DNA of 64,000 bases, taken from assembly GCA_022649665.1 (NCBI GenBank), contig JALCOL010000002.1, forward strand, positions 1 to 64,000. The letters are read 5' to 3'. The notes under the pieces are model-generated. The model did not search any database, was not told the origin of the DNA, and saw nothing but the letters and a program-made list of their open reading frames with translations. Source of the stretch: Enterococcaceae bacterium (GTDB lineage: Bacteria; Bacillota; Bacilli; Lactobacillales; Enterococcaceae). Position numbers and translations under genes: made by a program. Below, in pieces: positions 1 to 7,832 of the stretch; positions within the stretch are counted from its first letter, which is position 1, and the number at the start of each line of letters is the position of its first letter.

Positions 1-430
1 AAAGTATTTGACGGATTACTATATTATCCGGACGTCTTGGGTCTTCGGCAAATATGGTCATAATTTTGTCTACACGATGCTGAATCTTGCTAAAACACAT
101 GACAAGATCACGGTCGTTGATGATCAGTATGGCCGGCCGACCTGGACCAATACTTTGGCGAATTTTATGTTCTATGCAGTGGAACACGAGATTCCTTATG
201 GGATCTATCACTGCTCGAACGACAACAGCTGCAGCTGGTATGAGTTTGCGAAAGAAATCTTGAAAAATGAGTCTGTCGAAGTTTTGCCGGTGACTTCTGC
301 GGAATATCCGCAAAAAGCGCACCGTCCGCAATATTCGATCATGGATCTGGGCAAGACAAAAGCGACCGGCTTTAATATCCCAACTTGGCAAGATGCACTC
401 GCAAAGATGATGGCTGAAATCGAAAAATGA
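1..430 (+). CDS. rfbD: dTDP-4-dehydrorhamnose reductase, C-terminal half (cut by window edge)
   Basis: This is the last step of dTDP-L-rhamnose synthesis, the NADPH-dependent reduction of dTDP-4-keto-L-rhamnose in the cytoplasm. The visible 143 codons carry the RfbD-typical IIRTSWVFG stretch, the DDQYGRPTW substrate-binding segment and the RPQYSIMDL segment near the C-terminus. The family is about 280-290 residues long, so roughly the N-terminal half, with the Rossmann glycine motif and the YxxxK residues, lies left of the window. The reading frame is open to position 2, so the TTG at position 8 is internal and not a start. It is normally last in an rfbACBD operon, and a terminator follows it here. 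This enzyme supplies rhamnose for the surface polysaccharide genes to its right. Confidence 0.93.
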   Translation, partial: KYLTDYYIIRTSWVFGKYGHNFVYTMLNLAKTHDKITVVDDQYGRPTWTNTLANFMFYAVEHEIPYGIYHCSNDNSCSWYEFAKEILKNESVEVLPVTSAEYPQKAHRPQYSIMDLGKTKATGFNIPTWQDALAKMMAEIEK

Positions 431-453
431 GATTGAAAACTATAAAGTTCAGC

Positions 454-501
454 AAAAAAATCTCGACAGAAATTTGATAATCAAATCTGTCGAGATTTTT
501 T
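454..501 (+). terminator. Rho-independent terminator after rfbD
   Basis: A long stem pairs AAAAAATCTCGACAGA with TCTGTCGAGATTTTTT around a short AT-rich inner hairpin. It begins 24 bases after the rfbD stop codon and ends in a T run. An A run on the other side means it could also work on the minus strand. Confidence 0.9.
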
Positions 502-525
502 GCGTAGAGATGATGAAACCAATCA

Positions 526-627
526 GGTTCTTCGTCAAATAGTGTTGGTGAGTTTTCAAACCATACAAAAAGAATGTTGGAAGAAAAACCCGAAGGATTT
601 TTTATCAACACTAAATATTATAGAACC
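526..627. mobile_element. Small ISL3-like inverted-repeat element (MITE or deleted IS)
   Basis: The two ends of this 102-base block are imperfect inverted repeats. Each begins GGTTCT and shares AGTGTTG followed by a T.A match further in. The interior is about 50 bases and has no coding capacity. The 8 bases outside each end, ACCAATCA and ATTAATCA, agree at 6 positions, as expected of an aged 8-base target duplication. End sequence and duplication length resemble ISL3-family elements, but that is from memory of the family. The right end abuts the stop codon of the immA-like gene. Confidence 0.5.
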
Positions 628-628
628 A

Positions 629-1096
629 TTAATCACCAATTTTATAGATACTTACAGTGCCATCATTATTGAAGGTTAGTGAATATAATTCATTTACTTT
701 TATTCTTTTATACTTTTTTTGGTAAGCATCCAATGCTTCTTGTAGTGTTTGCAGAGAAATCTGTAAATAATCTGCGCAGTCCCAAATAGTCGTACAGCCG
801 AATTTAAAACATTCAACTAGTTCTATGGGAGAAACCGCAAGCATATTTCCGATGTCTCGGGCTTTTCGTTCTTGTTTACGGCTTTCTATTGTTCTTTGAT
901 TCGTGATATTTCCTGAGCTTGTCAAATAATGACCGATTTTCTCGGCAATTATTCCTACAAGCTCTTTTTTTGGCTGCCGAGGATTTAAATAGATTGAACG
1001 GTCAATATAGAGCCCCTTTTGGCCATCAGGCATTCTTTTGTCAAAAATATAGCGTAGTTGAGGAAAAGAGGACATTAATTTATCCACCTTGTCCAT
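629..1096 (-). CDS. ImmA/IrrE-family metallopeptidase-like protein (orphan)
   Basis: The 155-residue protein matches the short phage/ICE form of ImmA-type proteases, which cleave a partner CI/ImmR-like repressor to switch on a mobile element. The zinc region reads AEKIGHYLTSSG (ExxxH form) and is followed by a RKQERKAR segment that usually carries the third ligand. The C-terminal part resembles the small helical domain seen in phage members. The ATG is preceded by AAGGAG at good spacing. No repressor gene is present: immediately upstream the DNA changes to a truncated cell-wall-binding gene on the other strand. It therefore looks like the surviving part of a lost mobile element. Whether it is expressed is unknown. 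Confidence 0.72.
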   Translation of the reverse strand: MDKVDKLMSSFPQLRYIFDKRMPDGQKGLYIDRSIYLNPRQPKKELVGIIAEKIGHYLTSSGNITNQRTIESRKQERKARDIGNMLAVSPIELVECFKFGCTTIWDCADYLQISLQTLQEALDAYQKKYKRIKVNELYSLTFNNDGTVSIYKIGD

Positions 1097-1153
1097 TGAA
1101 TCGCTCCTTGTTTTTCGAGTGTTTCTGTTTATTCAAAATATCTTCCATACAGC

Positions 1154-1633
1154 ATGGGATGGTATGTATATCGCTATCAAGAGGCAGGCTATACGGGATG
1201 GAAAAATGACAATAATCACTATCAATACTATATCAATGGTAAAAAAACAATCAATGATTGGGTGCAGTACGGTGGTGTTTGGTATCATTTCAATGGTGTA
1301 GGCGACATGCAGACTGGCTGGTATATGGTTGGCAGCAAGTGGTATTATTCTGACGCTTCTGGTGCAATGCAGACGGGATGGCAATTCATCGATAATTATT
1401 GGTATCATCTGGGTGAAAAAGGAGATATGACTGAAGGGTGGATTCTCAGCAATAAGCTCTGGTATTATTTGGATGCTGGTACTGGACGGATGCATCAAGG
1501 ATGGCTGTCAGATGCCGGAACTTGGTATTACCTGGCTATTCCAGATGGACATATGGTTACAGGAGTACAAATCATCGATGGGAAAAGTTACAATTTTGAT
1601 TCATCTGGCAAGTGCTTGAATCCTTATGTATAA
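1154..1633 (+). pseudogene. Remnant of a choline-binding-type cell-wall protein (repeat domain only)
   Basis: The 159 codons encode only cell-wall-binding repeats (CW_binding_1 type), about seven units each with a W-YY or W-YH core and a following glycine-rich turn, ending in a final repeat plus a short tail. There is no signal peptide, no catalytic domain and no ribosome binding site before the ATG. Upstream the frame is closed by a stop at 1097, exactly where the immA-like gene begins on the other strand. It is best read as the 3' end of a secreted hydrolase whose 5' part was replaced. An intact protein with the same repeat type lies at 4442-5488. Confidence 0.75.
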
Positions 1634-1764
1634 ATGTACTTTAAAATAGAAAAAATTTGACAAAAAATCATTCAGATTCGAGAAAAGAAGAATCAAAAAA
1701 GAGTTTCCATATTTAGAAATTCTTCAGCTGGTTTCCGAAAAAATTGCAGTTGGAACACTATCTA

Positions 1765-1797
1765 GAGAGGCCGTGACAAAAATGCCACGGCCTCTTT
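1765..1797. terminator. Bidirectional terminator
   Basis: A GAGGCCGTG / CACGGCCTC stem with a 10-base loop is followed by TTT. It lies between the converging repeat-protein remnant and the flippase gene. Confidence 0.85.
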
Positions 1798-1821
1798 ATC
1801 AAATTTGAAATCAATGAAAGT

Positions 1822-3276
1822 TTAGAAAACTTTAATCGGCAGCATTTTTTGCAGTTCAATGCGGAAAGCAATAATCATTTTGTCTTTTGAAAATCGCAAA
1901 TATGCATAAAGCAAAGTAACAAAAACAGCTCCGCCAGCTACAATCTGAAGAAGCAAGATCGCAATAGAACTGCCGAGATGACCAAGTGCGTATACACTCA
2001 TCAGCATAATAAGTGAAATAAATAGCAGCCAGAGAATAATTTTAAAATATGGCGAGTAGCTGATCGATCTGCGCGTTGCTAACGTCTGATAGATCGATAA
2101 AGTTGCCTCAGAAAGAATACTTGCAACTACAGCACCGAGTGCCCCTAATGAAGGAATCAATACCAGATTCGTACCGATGTTGACGACGGCACCTAAAACG
2201 ACGGATACTACGTAGGGACGATCATTTTCTGAAGGAAGCAAGATCAATGATCGAACGACATTCCCCCATGCATAAAGGGGTAAGGTGATTGCAAGACCAG
2301 CCAATAGGATTGCACTGCTGCGAAAAGGAACACCAAAAAGGTGTACGGTTAAGGGGTAATTAACACTGATAAGACCAAAGGCACAGGGGAATGACAAAAT
2401 CAGGCTGAAAATAATAGAGAAATCGATATATTTTTTTTTCTGCTTCATTTCAGCCGTTGTGAAGCCTAAACTGGAAATCCTGGGGAGCATTACCATTCCT
2501 AGCGCACTAATGATCCCTTTGGGTGCGATCACGATTTTCTCAGCTGCTTCATAAAAACCAACTTGTGTTGTCCCCGCAATACCCTTCAAAATGATTTTAT
2601 TGAACAAAGTAAAAAAGCTGATTGCAATTACTGGGATAAATAATACAAATAGAGGTTTAAGATGAGAAAAAACAAGTTTTGGTTTTGGAATAACTAAACG
2701 AGTATCTTTCAAAAAAATCGGCCAAATCACGATAAACCCGCTCAATGAGCTGCCGGCCATAATTAGAGTATAAACCCAAAGATCTTGCCGGGTCTTTACA
2801 CAAAAAATAATCAAAAAGAATGAAATAAATTTTAAAATCGAATTTCGTGTTACGATGATTTTAAAGCGTTCTAATCCATAAAAGAGCCAGTTGATATCGA
2901 AAAGAGCGCCAATGACCCATAATGATTGGATAAGGAAGATCACGTTGTATTGATGATTTATAAATGTTATATACAGAAAATAAAAAATGATCGCAATTAC
3001 TGCTAATAACATTTGCAGAAAAAAAAGACTCCAAAATGTGGACAAGAATTTTTCACGGTCATCGCGGACACGTGCGATCGTCCGCGACCCATAATTGTCG
3101 ATTCCGAGTTTCGCGAGCAGTAGAAAATAATAGGCGACCGAGTAGGTATACGAATAGATTCCAAGATTAGATGCTCCGAGAACGCGAGCTACATAGGGTG
3201 CGGTGATTAACGGCAAAATAATGAGCAGCAATTGATAAATCGTATTATAAAGAAAATTCTTTTTTAAGTTTGGCAT
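1822..3276 (-). CDS. Polysaccharide repeat-unit flippase (Wzx/MATE-like)
   Basis: A 484-residue integral membrane protein with about 12-14 hydrophobic segments. Its N-terminus (KNFLYNTIYQLLLIILPLIT, then PYVARVLG) is characteristic of the oligosaccharide flippase family, which moves undecaprenyl-linked repeat units across the membrane. Length is normal. It is the second gene of a two-gene minus-strand unit, starting 13 bases after the preceding glycosyltransferase gene ends. TacF, which exports choline-bearing teichoic acid units in pneumococci, belongs to the same superfamily. The choline genes in this window make such a role possible, but nothing in the sequence proves it. Confidence 0.85.
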   Translation of the reverse strand: MPNLKKNFLYNTIYQLLLIILPLITAPYVARVLGASNLGIYSYTYSVAYYFLLLAKLGIDNYGSRTIARVRDDREKFLSTFWSLFFLQMLLAVIAIIFYFLYITFINHQYNVIFLIQSLWVIGALFDINWLFYGLERFKIIVTRNSILKFISFFLIIFCVKTRQDLWVYTLIMAGSSLSGFIVIWPIFLKDTRLVIPKPKLVFSHLKPLFVLFIPVIAISFFTLFNKIILKGIAGTTQVGFYEAAEKIVIAPKGIISALGMVMLPRISSLGFTTAEMKQKKKYIDFSIIFSLILSFPCAFGLISVNYPLTVHLFGVPFRSSAILLAGLAITLPLYAWGNVVRSLILLPSENDRPYVVSVVLGAVVNIGTNLVLIPSLGALGAVVASILSEATLSIYQTLATRRSISYSPYFKIILWLLFISLIMLMSVYALGHLGSSIAILLLQIVAGGAVFVTLLYAYLRFSKDKMIIAFRIELQKMLPIKVF

Positions 3277-3289
3277 AATCTACCTCGTA

Positions 3290-4243
3290 TCAGTAATTGT
3301 TCAATATATATTGATATAAAGAACCGTCTTTGTCTAAAGAGAAGTCAAGTTTATACGATAATTTGTGAAATACACTGGTTTCTTCCATTCTTTTGATTCG
3401 GGCAGGAGTAGCCGAGTCAAATAATTCAAAACACATAAGATGGGGGTCGACATTGCTGACTTTGGGGAGTTTTTCCCATTGCGCCGGATGGCGATCGAAT
3501 GCCAATTTCAGAAAATAGTGAAAAATAAAATAATAGACGGCATGATCATTTTTTTCCCAATATCGATAAAGCAAATAGAGCGTTAAACGAAGCATTTGAT
3601 TGTCAGGTTTCGCACAAATCAGCCAATTAGAGCCAACAGAGGATAAGTCGCCGCGGAGCAAGTTGCTGTAAAAAAATAAATCGCTGCTGGTGAAGTAGCT
3701 GGGGAGGCCGCCGTCGCCATCATAAAGCACTGTTGCGTCGATCCAAAGCCCCCCGTGCTGTACTAAAAGCGCCAGCCGTAAGATATCTGACATATGGGTA
3801 TTTGATATTTTCCCAGTTTGCCACTTTTCAACGATAAATGCTGGAATCGCAGCATAAGACTCCCAGTTTTCAGCGGTGATCACCGTAACCTCGTATCCTT
3901 TTATTTTTCGAAGAGAATGGATACAAGTTTTTACTAAAGGAGGGGCATTATCCACTCCTTGAAACCAGCATACCCAAATTTTATTATTCAAAACTTTTTT
4001 TTGTGAAGAATGGGTTTCAATCTGATGAAAATAGTCATCAATTGACCGTGCGTCATTATCAAGTAAATGGTTATATTTTTTTTTGATTCTTTTCATCTCA
4101 TAATAATGGAGCTGATTTTCATGAATCGCTGGATTTGTCACCCAAAATAGCGGAAGAAGACGGTTGCGAAAAACTGTTCGTAACCGTTTTTCTGTGCGGG
4201 CTTTTTTTAGTTTAGTCAAAAAATCATCAGCGAACTGAGCCAT
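3290..4243 (-). CDS. Capsular polysaccharide synthesis glycosyltransferase (PF05704-like)
   Basis: The 317-residue soluble protein shows the motif order of the Caps_synth family: WVCWFQGVDNAPPLVKTCIHS near residue 90, then HMSDILRLALLVQHGGLWID with a downstream DGDGG acidic cluster, typical of the sugar-nucleotide site in GT32-like enzymes. It probably adds one sugar to a surface polysaccharide repeat. The start is well supported by AGGAGG eight bases before the ATG. It is cotranscribed with the flippase downstream and divergent from the NlpC/P60 gene at 4442. Sugar and linkage cannot be told. Confidence 0.78.
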   Translation of the reverse strand: MAQFADDFLTKLKKARTEKRLRTVFRNRLLPLFWVTNPAIHENQLHYYEMKRIKKKYNHLLDNDARSIDDYFHQIETHSSQKKVLNNKIWVCWFQGVDNAPPLVKTCIHSLRKIKGYEVTVITAENWESYAAIPAFIVEKWQTGKISNTHMSDILRLALLVQHGGLWIDATVLYDGDGGLPSYFTSSDLFFYSNLLRGDLSSVGSNWLICAKPDNQMLRLTLYLLYRYWEKNDHAVYYFIFHYFLKLAFDRHPAQWEKLPKVSNVDPHLMCFELFDSATPARIKRMEETSVFHKLSYKLDFSLDKDGSLYQYILNNY

Positions 4244-4441
4244 GGCAAGAAGCCTCCTATTATAATATTAATCGATACATGCCAAACAGTATATCATAAT
4301 CTGGAGAACAAATTTTTTTTTCGTGCGCGTATATTATTAAAAAAGAAATAATTTTGAAATATAAGAAAAGAAACCGTAACGAAGATACCACACAATGTCA
4401 TGGTTTTTTATGATACCTTTAAGGTGACAGTAAAGGAGAAG

Positions 4442-5488
4442 ATGGCATTGAAAAAGTCGACAATTACAAAAATAGTATTTGCGTTTTTATTGATTGGCGT
4501 ATTATTCAACGTAGGTACTTCCAAAGCTTCTGCTGCGACATTGCGTGAGCAGCTGGTCTCAGAAGCTTATAAGCACATCGGAAAACCATATGTGTGGGGA
4601 GGCAAAGGCCCGAATTCATTTGACTGCTCTGGACTGACGCGTTATGTATATTTGCAAGTCACTGGTAAAGACATCGGCGGCTGGACGGTTCCGCAAGAAA
4701 GTTCGGGAGTTGTGAAAAGTGTTTCTGAAGCACAACCCGGAGATCTCTTGTTTTGGGGAAGCCGCGGTCAAAGTTATCATGTAGCGATTTCTCTAGGAAG
4801 TGGACAATACATTCATGCACCGCAGCCGGGCCAAACCGTAACGGTTGGCAAAACGGCTTGGTATGCACCAAGTTTCGCCGTTGATGTGACCGGAAACGCT
4901 GGAAACGAATCTTCAGGAAACGTAACTAATGGCTGGGTTTCCAAAAATGGAAAGTGGCATTATTATAAAGATGGTTCGGCGCAAAAGGGCTGGCTGAAAT
5001 TGGGAAGTACTTGGTATTTTCTCGATGAATCAACAGGCGAAATGGCAACGGGCTGGCGTCGGGTCGGCAGTGCTTGGTATTATTTCCAAGCGGGCGGAGA
5101 ATTATTTGAAAATGGTTGGCTGAAACTCGGCACCACGTGGTATTATTTACGCTCTGGCGGCAGCATGGTTGAAAATACTTGGCAGAAAGTCGGCGTTTCA
5201 TGGTATTATTTTGGCTCTGGCGGTAATTTGATTGAGAATGACTGGCTGAAACTTGGCAGCACATGGTATTATTTGCGCTCTGGGGGAAGTTTGGTTGAGA
5301 ATGGCTGGTTCAATCTTAATGGCGTCTGGTATTACATGAATCCAGGCGGCAGTCTAGTTGAAAATCAGTGGCTTCTTCTTGGAAATACATGGTACTATTT
5401 AAATCCAGGTGGCAGCATGGTAACCAACAATCGTGTAATTAATGGAACATTATACTATTTCAATCAGTCAGGAGCATGGCTGGGATAA
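4442..5488 (+). CDS. Secreted NlpC/P60 peptidoglycan hydrolase with choline-binding-type repeats
   Basis: Residues 1-31 form a signal peptide ending ASA. An NlpC/P60 domain (about 34-145) follows, with the catalytic cysteine in FDCSG (C62), the histidine in YHVAI (H113) and H125 as likely third residue. It should cut stem peptides in the cell wall. From about residue 160 to the end there are eight repeats of roughly 20 residues (GWLKLGSTWYYL, then a GG turn) of the CW_binding_1 family, which in pneumococcal proteins bind choline. The start at 4442 is chosen because AAAGGAG sits just before it and the signal peptide follows; an upstream in-frame ATG at 4400 has no such site. GATC occurs only about once in the gene, unlike the core genes further right. 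Confidence 0.88.
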   Translation: MALKKSTITKIVFAFLLIGVLFNVGTSKASAATLREQLVSEAYKHIGKPYVWGGKGPNSFDCSGLTRYVYLQVTGKDIGGWTVPQESSGVVKSVSEAQPGDLLFWGSRGQSYHVAISLGSGQYIHAPQPGQTVTVGKTAWYAPSFAVDVTGNAGNESSGNVTNGWVSKNGKWHYYKDGSAQKGWLKLGSTWYFLDESTGEMATGWRRVGSAWYYFQAGGELFENGWLKLGTTWYYLRSGGSMVENTWQKVGVSWYYFGSGGNLIENDWLKLGSTWYYLRSGGSLVENGWFNLNGVWYYMNPGGSLVENQWLLLGNTWYYLNPGGSMVTNNRVINGTLYYFNQSGAWLG

Positions 5489-5505
5489 TTATTTCTACAA
5501 TTCTG

Positions 5506-5561
5506 CTCTCTTTATCAGAATGGATCTATTTTCTCATTCGATCTGATAAAGAGAGTTTTTT
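5506..5561 (+). terminator. Terminator after the NlpC/P60 gene
   Basis: CTCTCTTTATCAGA pairs with TCTGATAAAGAGAG across a 22-base loop and runs into TTTTTT. Confidence 0.88.
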
Positions 5562-5635
5562 CATGCTTTTTGACAAATAGATAGTAAATTATTAGAATGA
5601 AGAGTGATTGTTTAAGTCGTATTAAGGAGAAGAAT

Positions 5636-6703
5636 ATGGAATCGCAAATTAATAAGAGTTTGGCATCTAAGAAAAATAATTTTGATTTGATTCGCTTTTT
5701 TGCTGCTGTATTAGTTGTTTGGTTTCATTCCTTCCCGTTAACTGGCACAAGCAATGGCGAAGAGCCAATTATGAGATTCAGTATGATGCAAACCACTTCG
5801 GGAGAGTTGGGAGTCATTATTTTTTTTCTTATCAGCGGCTTTTTGATTACAATGAGCTTTGAGAGACGTTCAACTTTTGTGCGGTTTTTCAAAGCACGAA
5901 TCCTACGAATCATGCCGGCATTCATCATAGTTATATTATTAACAGTATTTATTATTGGTCCTCTTCTGACCACAAAATCGATGTACGAATACTTTCACTC
6001 GTCGGCGACCTATCGATATTTAGCGAACATATCTTTGAAACATATCAGCTATGAACTTCCTGGGGTCTTCACTGGTAATTTATATCCCAATGCTGTGAAC
6101 GGGTCGATCTGGACATTATGGTATGAATTCTTTTTTTACATTGTTGTAGCGGTATTAGGGATTGCTAAACTACTGAATAAATACCTTGTGACATTTTTGT
6201 GGCTGGCAGCATGTGTTTTGATGCAGATCAATTTTCCTCATGGATACCAATACATTTATTTTGCCGTATATTTCTTTGCGGGAATGTGTTTTTATCTTTG
6301 GCGTGATAAAGTTTCGCTGAATTACGTCGGATTGGCGATTGCGGCAGTTTTATTGGCTGTTTCCGCACACTTCGGATTTTTGAAAATAAATCTGGCATTT
6401 TGCGGAGCATATATTTTATTTTTCTTGGCATTAGGACCAGTCGCCAAATTTCCCGATTTTACTAAATACGGTGATCTTTCCTATGGGATTTATATTTATT
6501 CTTTTTTGGTTCAGCAGATCGTCGTTCAAGCATTTGCTAATCACTTGACGCAAATGCAGAATTTTATTTATTCATTAGTGATCTCCATGGTTTGTGCATT
6601 TCTCTCTTGGCATCTCGTTGAGAAACAATGCATGAAATTAAAAAATAGAAAGATAATAAAGTTGAAAAAATCAACACAGGAAGAGGGAGCAAAGAATGTA
6701 TAA
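5636..6703 (+). CDS. Membrane acyltransferase (acyltransferase 3 / OafA type)
   Basis: The 355-residue protein has about ten hydrophobic segments and begins FDLIRFFAAVLVVWFH, giving the family R-x10-H motif (R20, H31) thought to carry the catalytic histidine. Such proteins move acetyl or similar groups onto sugars of surface polymers. The ATG at 5636 is preferred over 5597 because AAGGAG lies seven bases before it. It is the first gene of a plus-strand unit; its end overlaps the epimerase start by 8 bases, so the two are probably translationally coupled. The acceptor is unknown but is likely the polysaccharide made by the neighbours. Confidence 0.87.
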   Translation: MESQINKSLASKKNNFDLIRFFAAVLVVWFHSFPLTGTSNGEEPIMRFSMMQTTSGELGVIIFFLISGFLITMSFERRSTFVRFFKARILRIMPAFIIVILLTVFIIGPLLTTKSMYEYFHSSATYRYLANISLKHISYELPGVFTGNLYPNAVNGSIWTLWYEFFFYIVVAVLGIAKLLNKYLVTFLWLAACVLMQINFPHGYQYIYFAVYFFAGMCFYLWRDKVSLNYVGLAIAAVLLAVSAHFGFLKINLAFCGAYILFFLALGPVAKFPDFTKYGDLSYGIYIYSFLVQQIVVQAFANHLTQMQNFIYSLVISMVCAFLSWHLVEKQCMKLKNRKIIKLKKSTQEEGAKNV

Positions 6704-7832
6704 AAATGTTCTTATTACTGGCGGAGCTGGGTTTATCGGGAGTACGGTTGCTTTGAAGCTTTTAAAACAAGGCTATCATGTGACAGTCTTAGATTCCTTG
6801 TCAAAACAGATCCACGGAGAAAATCCAAAAAAGTCAGAGTTATTCCAGCGGATTGACGGGAAAGTCGATTTCATTTTGGGAGACGTCAAAAACAAAGAAG
6901 ACTGGCGCAAAGCGCTAAAAGGACAAGATGTTGTCATTCATCTGGCTGCAGAAACGGGGACGGGCCAGTCGATGTATGATATCGATAACTATATTGAAAC
7001 AAATATTGGCGGAACTTCTCATTTGTTCGATATTCTGACGAATGACGATACTGATGTCAAAAAAGTATTGATTGCGTCTTCACGTGCGATCTATGGGGAA
7101 GGACGTTATCTTTGCCCGAAAGACGGCTACGTTTATCCAACAGAACGAAAAGATGAAGACATGCAGAAAAAAGACTTTGAAGTGAAATGTCCGATCTGTG
7201 GTGGTGAAGTCGAATTGGTATCGACGACAGAAGATTCGAAATTACAACCGACTTCGACATATGGCCTTACAAAAGAAGTTCAAGAAGAGCTGGGGATGAT
7301 GATCGGCAAATCAATCGGCATTCCTGTTGTTGTCTATCGCTACCAAAATGTCTATGGTCCTGGTCAATCACTGAAAAATCCTTATACCGGGATCCTTTCA
7401 ATTTTTTCCACGATTATTAAAAATGGAAATTCAATCAATATTTTTGAAGATGGGCATGAGACGCGCGACTTTGTATATATCGACGATGTGGCTGATGCCA
7501 CGATTTTAGGGATCGAAAATCCAAAAGCGGATTATCAGATCTTTAACGTTGGAACAGGGATCAAAACAGACGTATTGACAGTTGCCAATACTTTGATCGA
7601 GAAATATGGGATCAAAGTGCCGGTAGTCGTAAGCGGAAATTATCGTCTAGGAGATATTCGCCATAACTTTGCCGATATTTCAAATATTCAGAATAAATTA
7701 GGATTTCAACCAAAAGTCGATTTCAAAGAAGGGATCTCTCGCTTTGCCGACTGGGTAAACAAACAAGAGGTTGAAAAAGATAACTATAAGGAATCGATCG
7801 AAGAAATGCGAAAAAAAGGATTGTACAAATAA
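6696..7832 (+). CDS. NAD-dependent sugar epimerase/dehydratase, probably dTDP-L-rhamnose 4-epimerase-like
   Basis: An extended short-chain dehydrogenase of 378 residues. The Rossmann motif TGGAGFIGS is at residues 8-16, an SSRAIYGEG segment follows, and the YxxxK pair is in STYGLTKE. Between them is an insert with four cysteines (YLCPKDG, then KCPICGG), a pattern I associate with WbiB-type dTDP-L-rhamnose 4-epimerases, which make dTDP-6-deoxy-L-talose; the assignment is from memory. The rfbD gene at the left edge would supply its substrate. The gene overlaps its neighbours by 8 bases upstream and 1 base downstream, so it sits in a tight operon. Confidence 0.8.
   Translation: MYKNVLITGGAGFIGSTVALKLLKQGYHVTVLDSLSKQIHGENPKKSELFQRIDGKVDFILGDVKNKEDWRKALKGQDVVIHLAAETGTGQSMYDIDNYIETNIGGTSHLFDILTNDDTDVKKVLIASSRAIYGEGRYLCPKDGYVYPTERKDEDMQKKDFEVKCPICGGEVELVSTTEDSKLQPTSTYGLTKEVQEELGMMIGKSIGIPVVVYRYQNVYGPGQSLKNPYTGILSIFSTIIKNGNSINIFEDGHETRDFVYIDDVADATILGIENPKADYQIFNVGTGIKTDVLTVANTLIEKYGIKVPVVVSGNYRLGDIRHNFADISNIQNKLGFQPKVDFKEGISRFADWVNKQEVEKDNYKESIEEMRKKGLYK

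Noticed and set aside
372-611. Minus-strand frame across the rfbD end and the inverted-repeat element
   Set aside because: It runs through a terminator and both ends of the inverted-repeat element, with no ribosome site or motif.
629-1096. An active prophage or integrative element signalled by the ImmA-like gene
   Set aside because: There is no repressor, integrase, excisionase or attachment repeat nearby. Only one gene remains.
4400-4441. Upstream ATG as start of the NlpC/P60 protein
   Set aside because: It would add 14 residues ahead of a standard signal peptide and lacks a ribosome site, while ATG 4442 has AAAGGAG in place.
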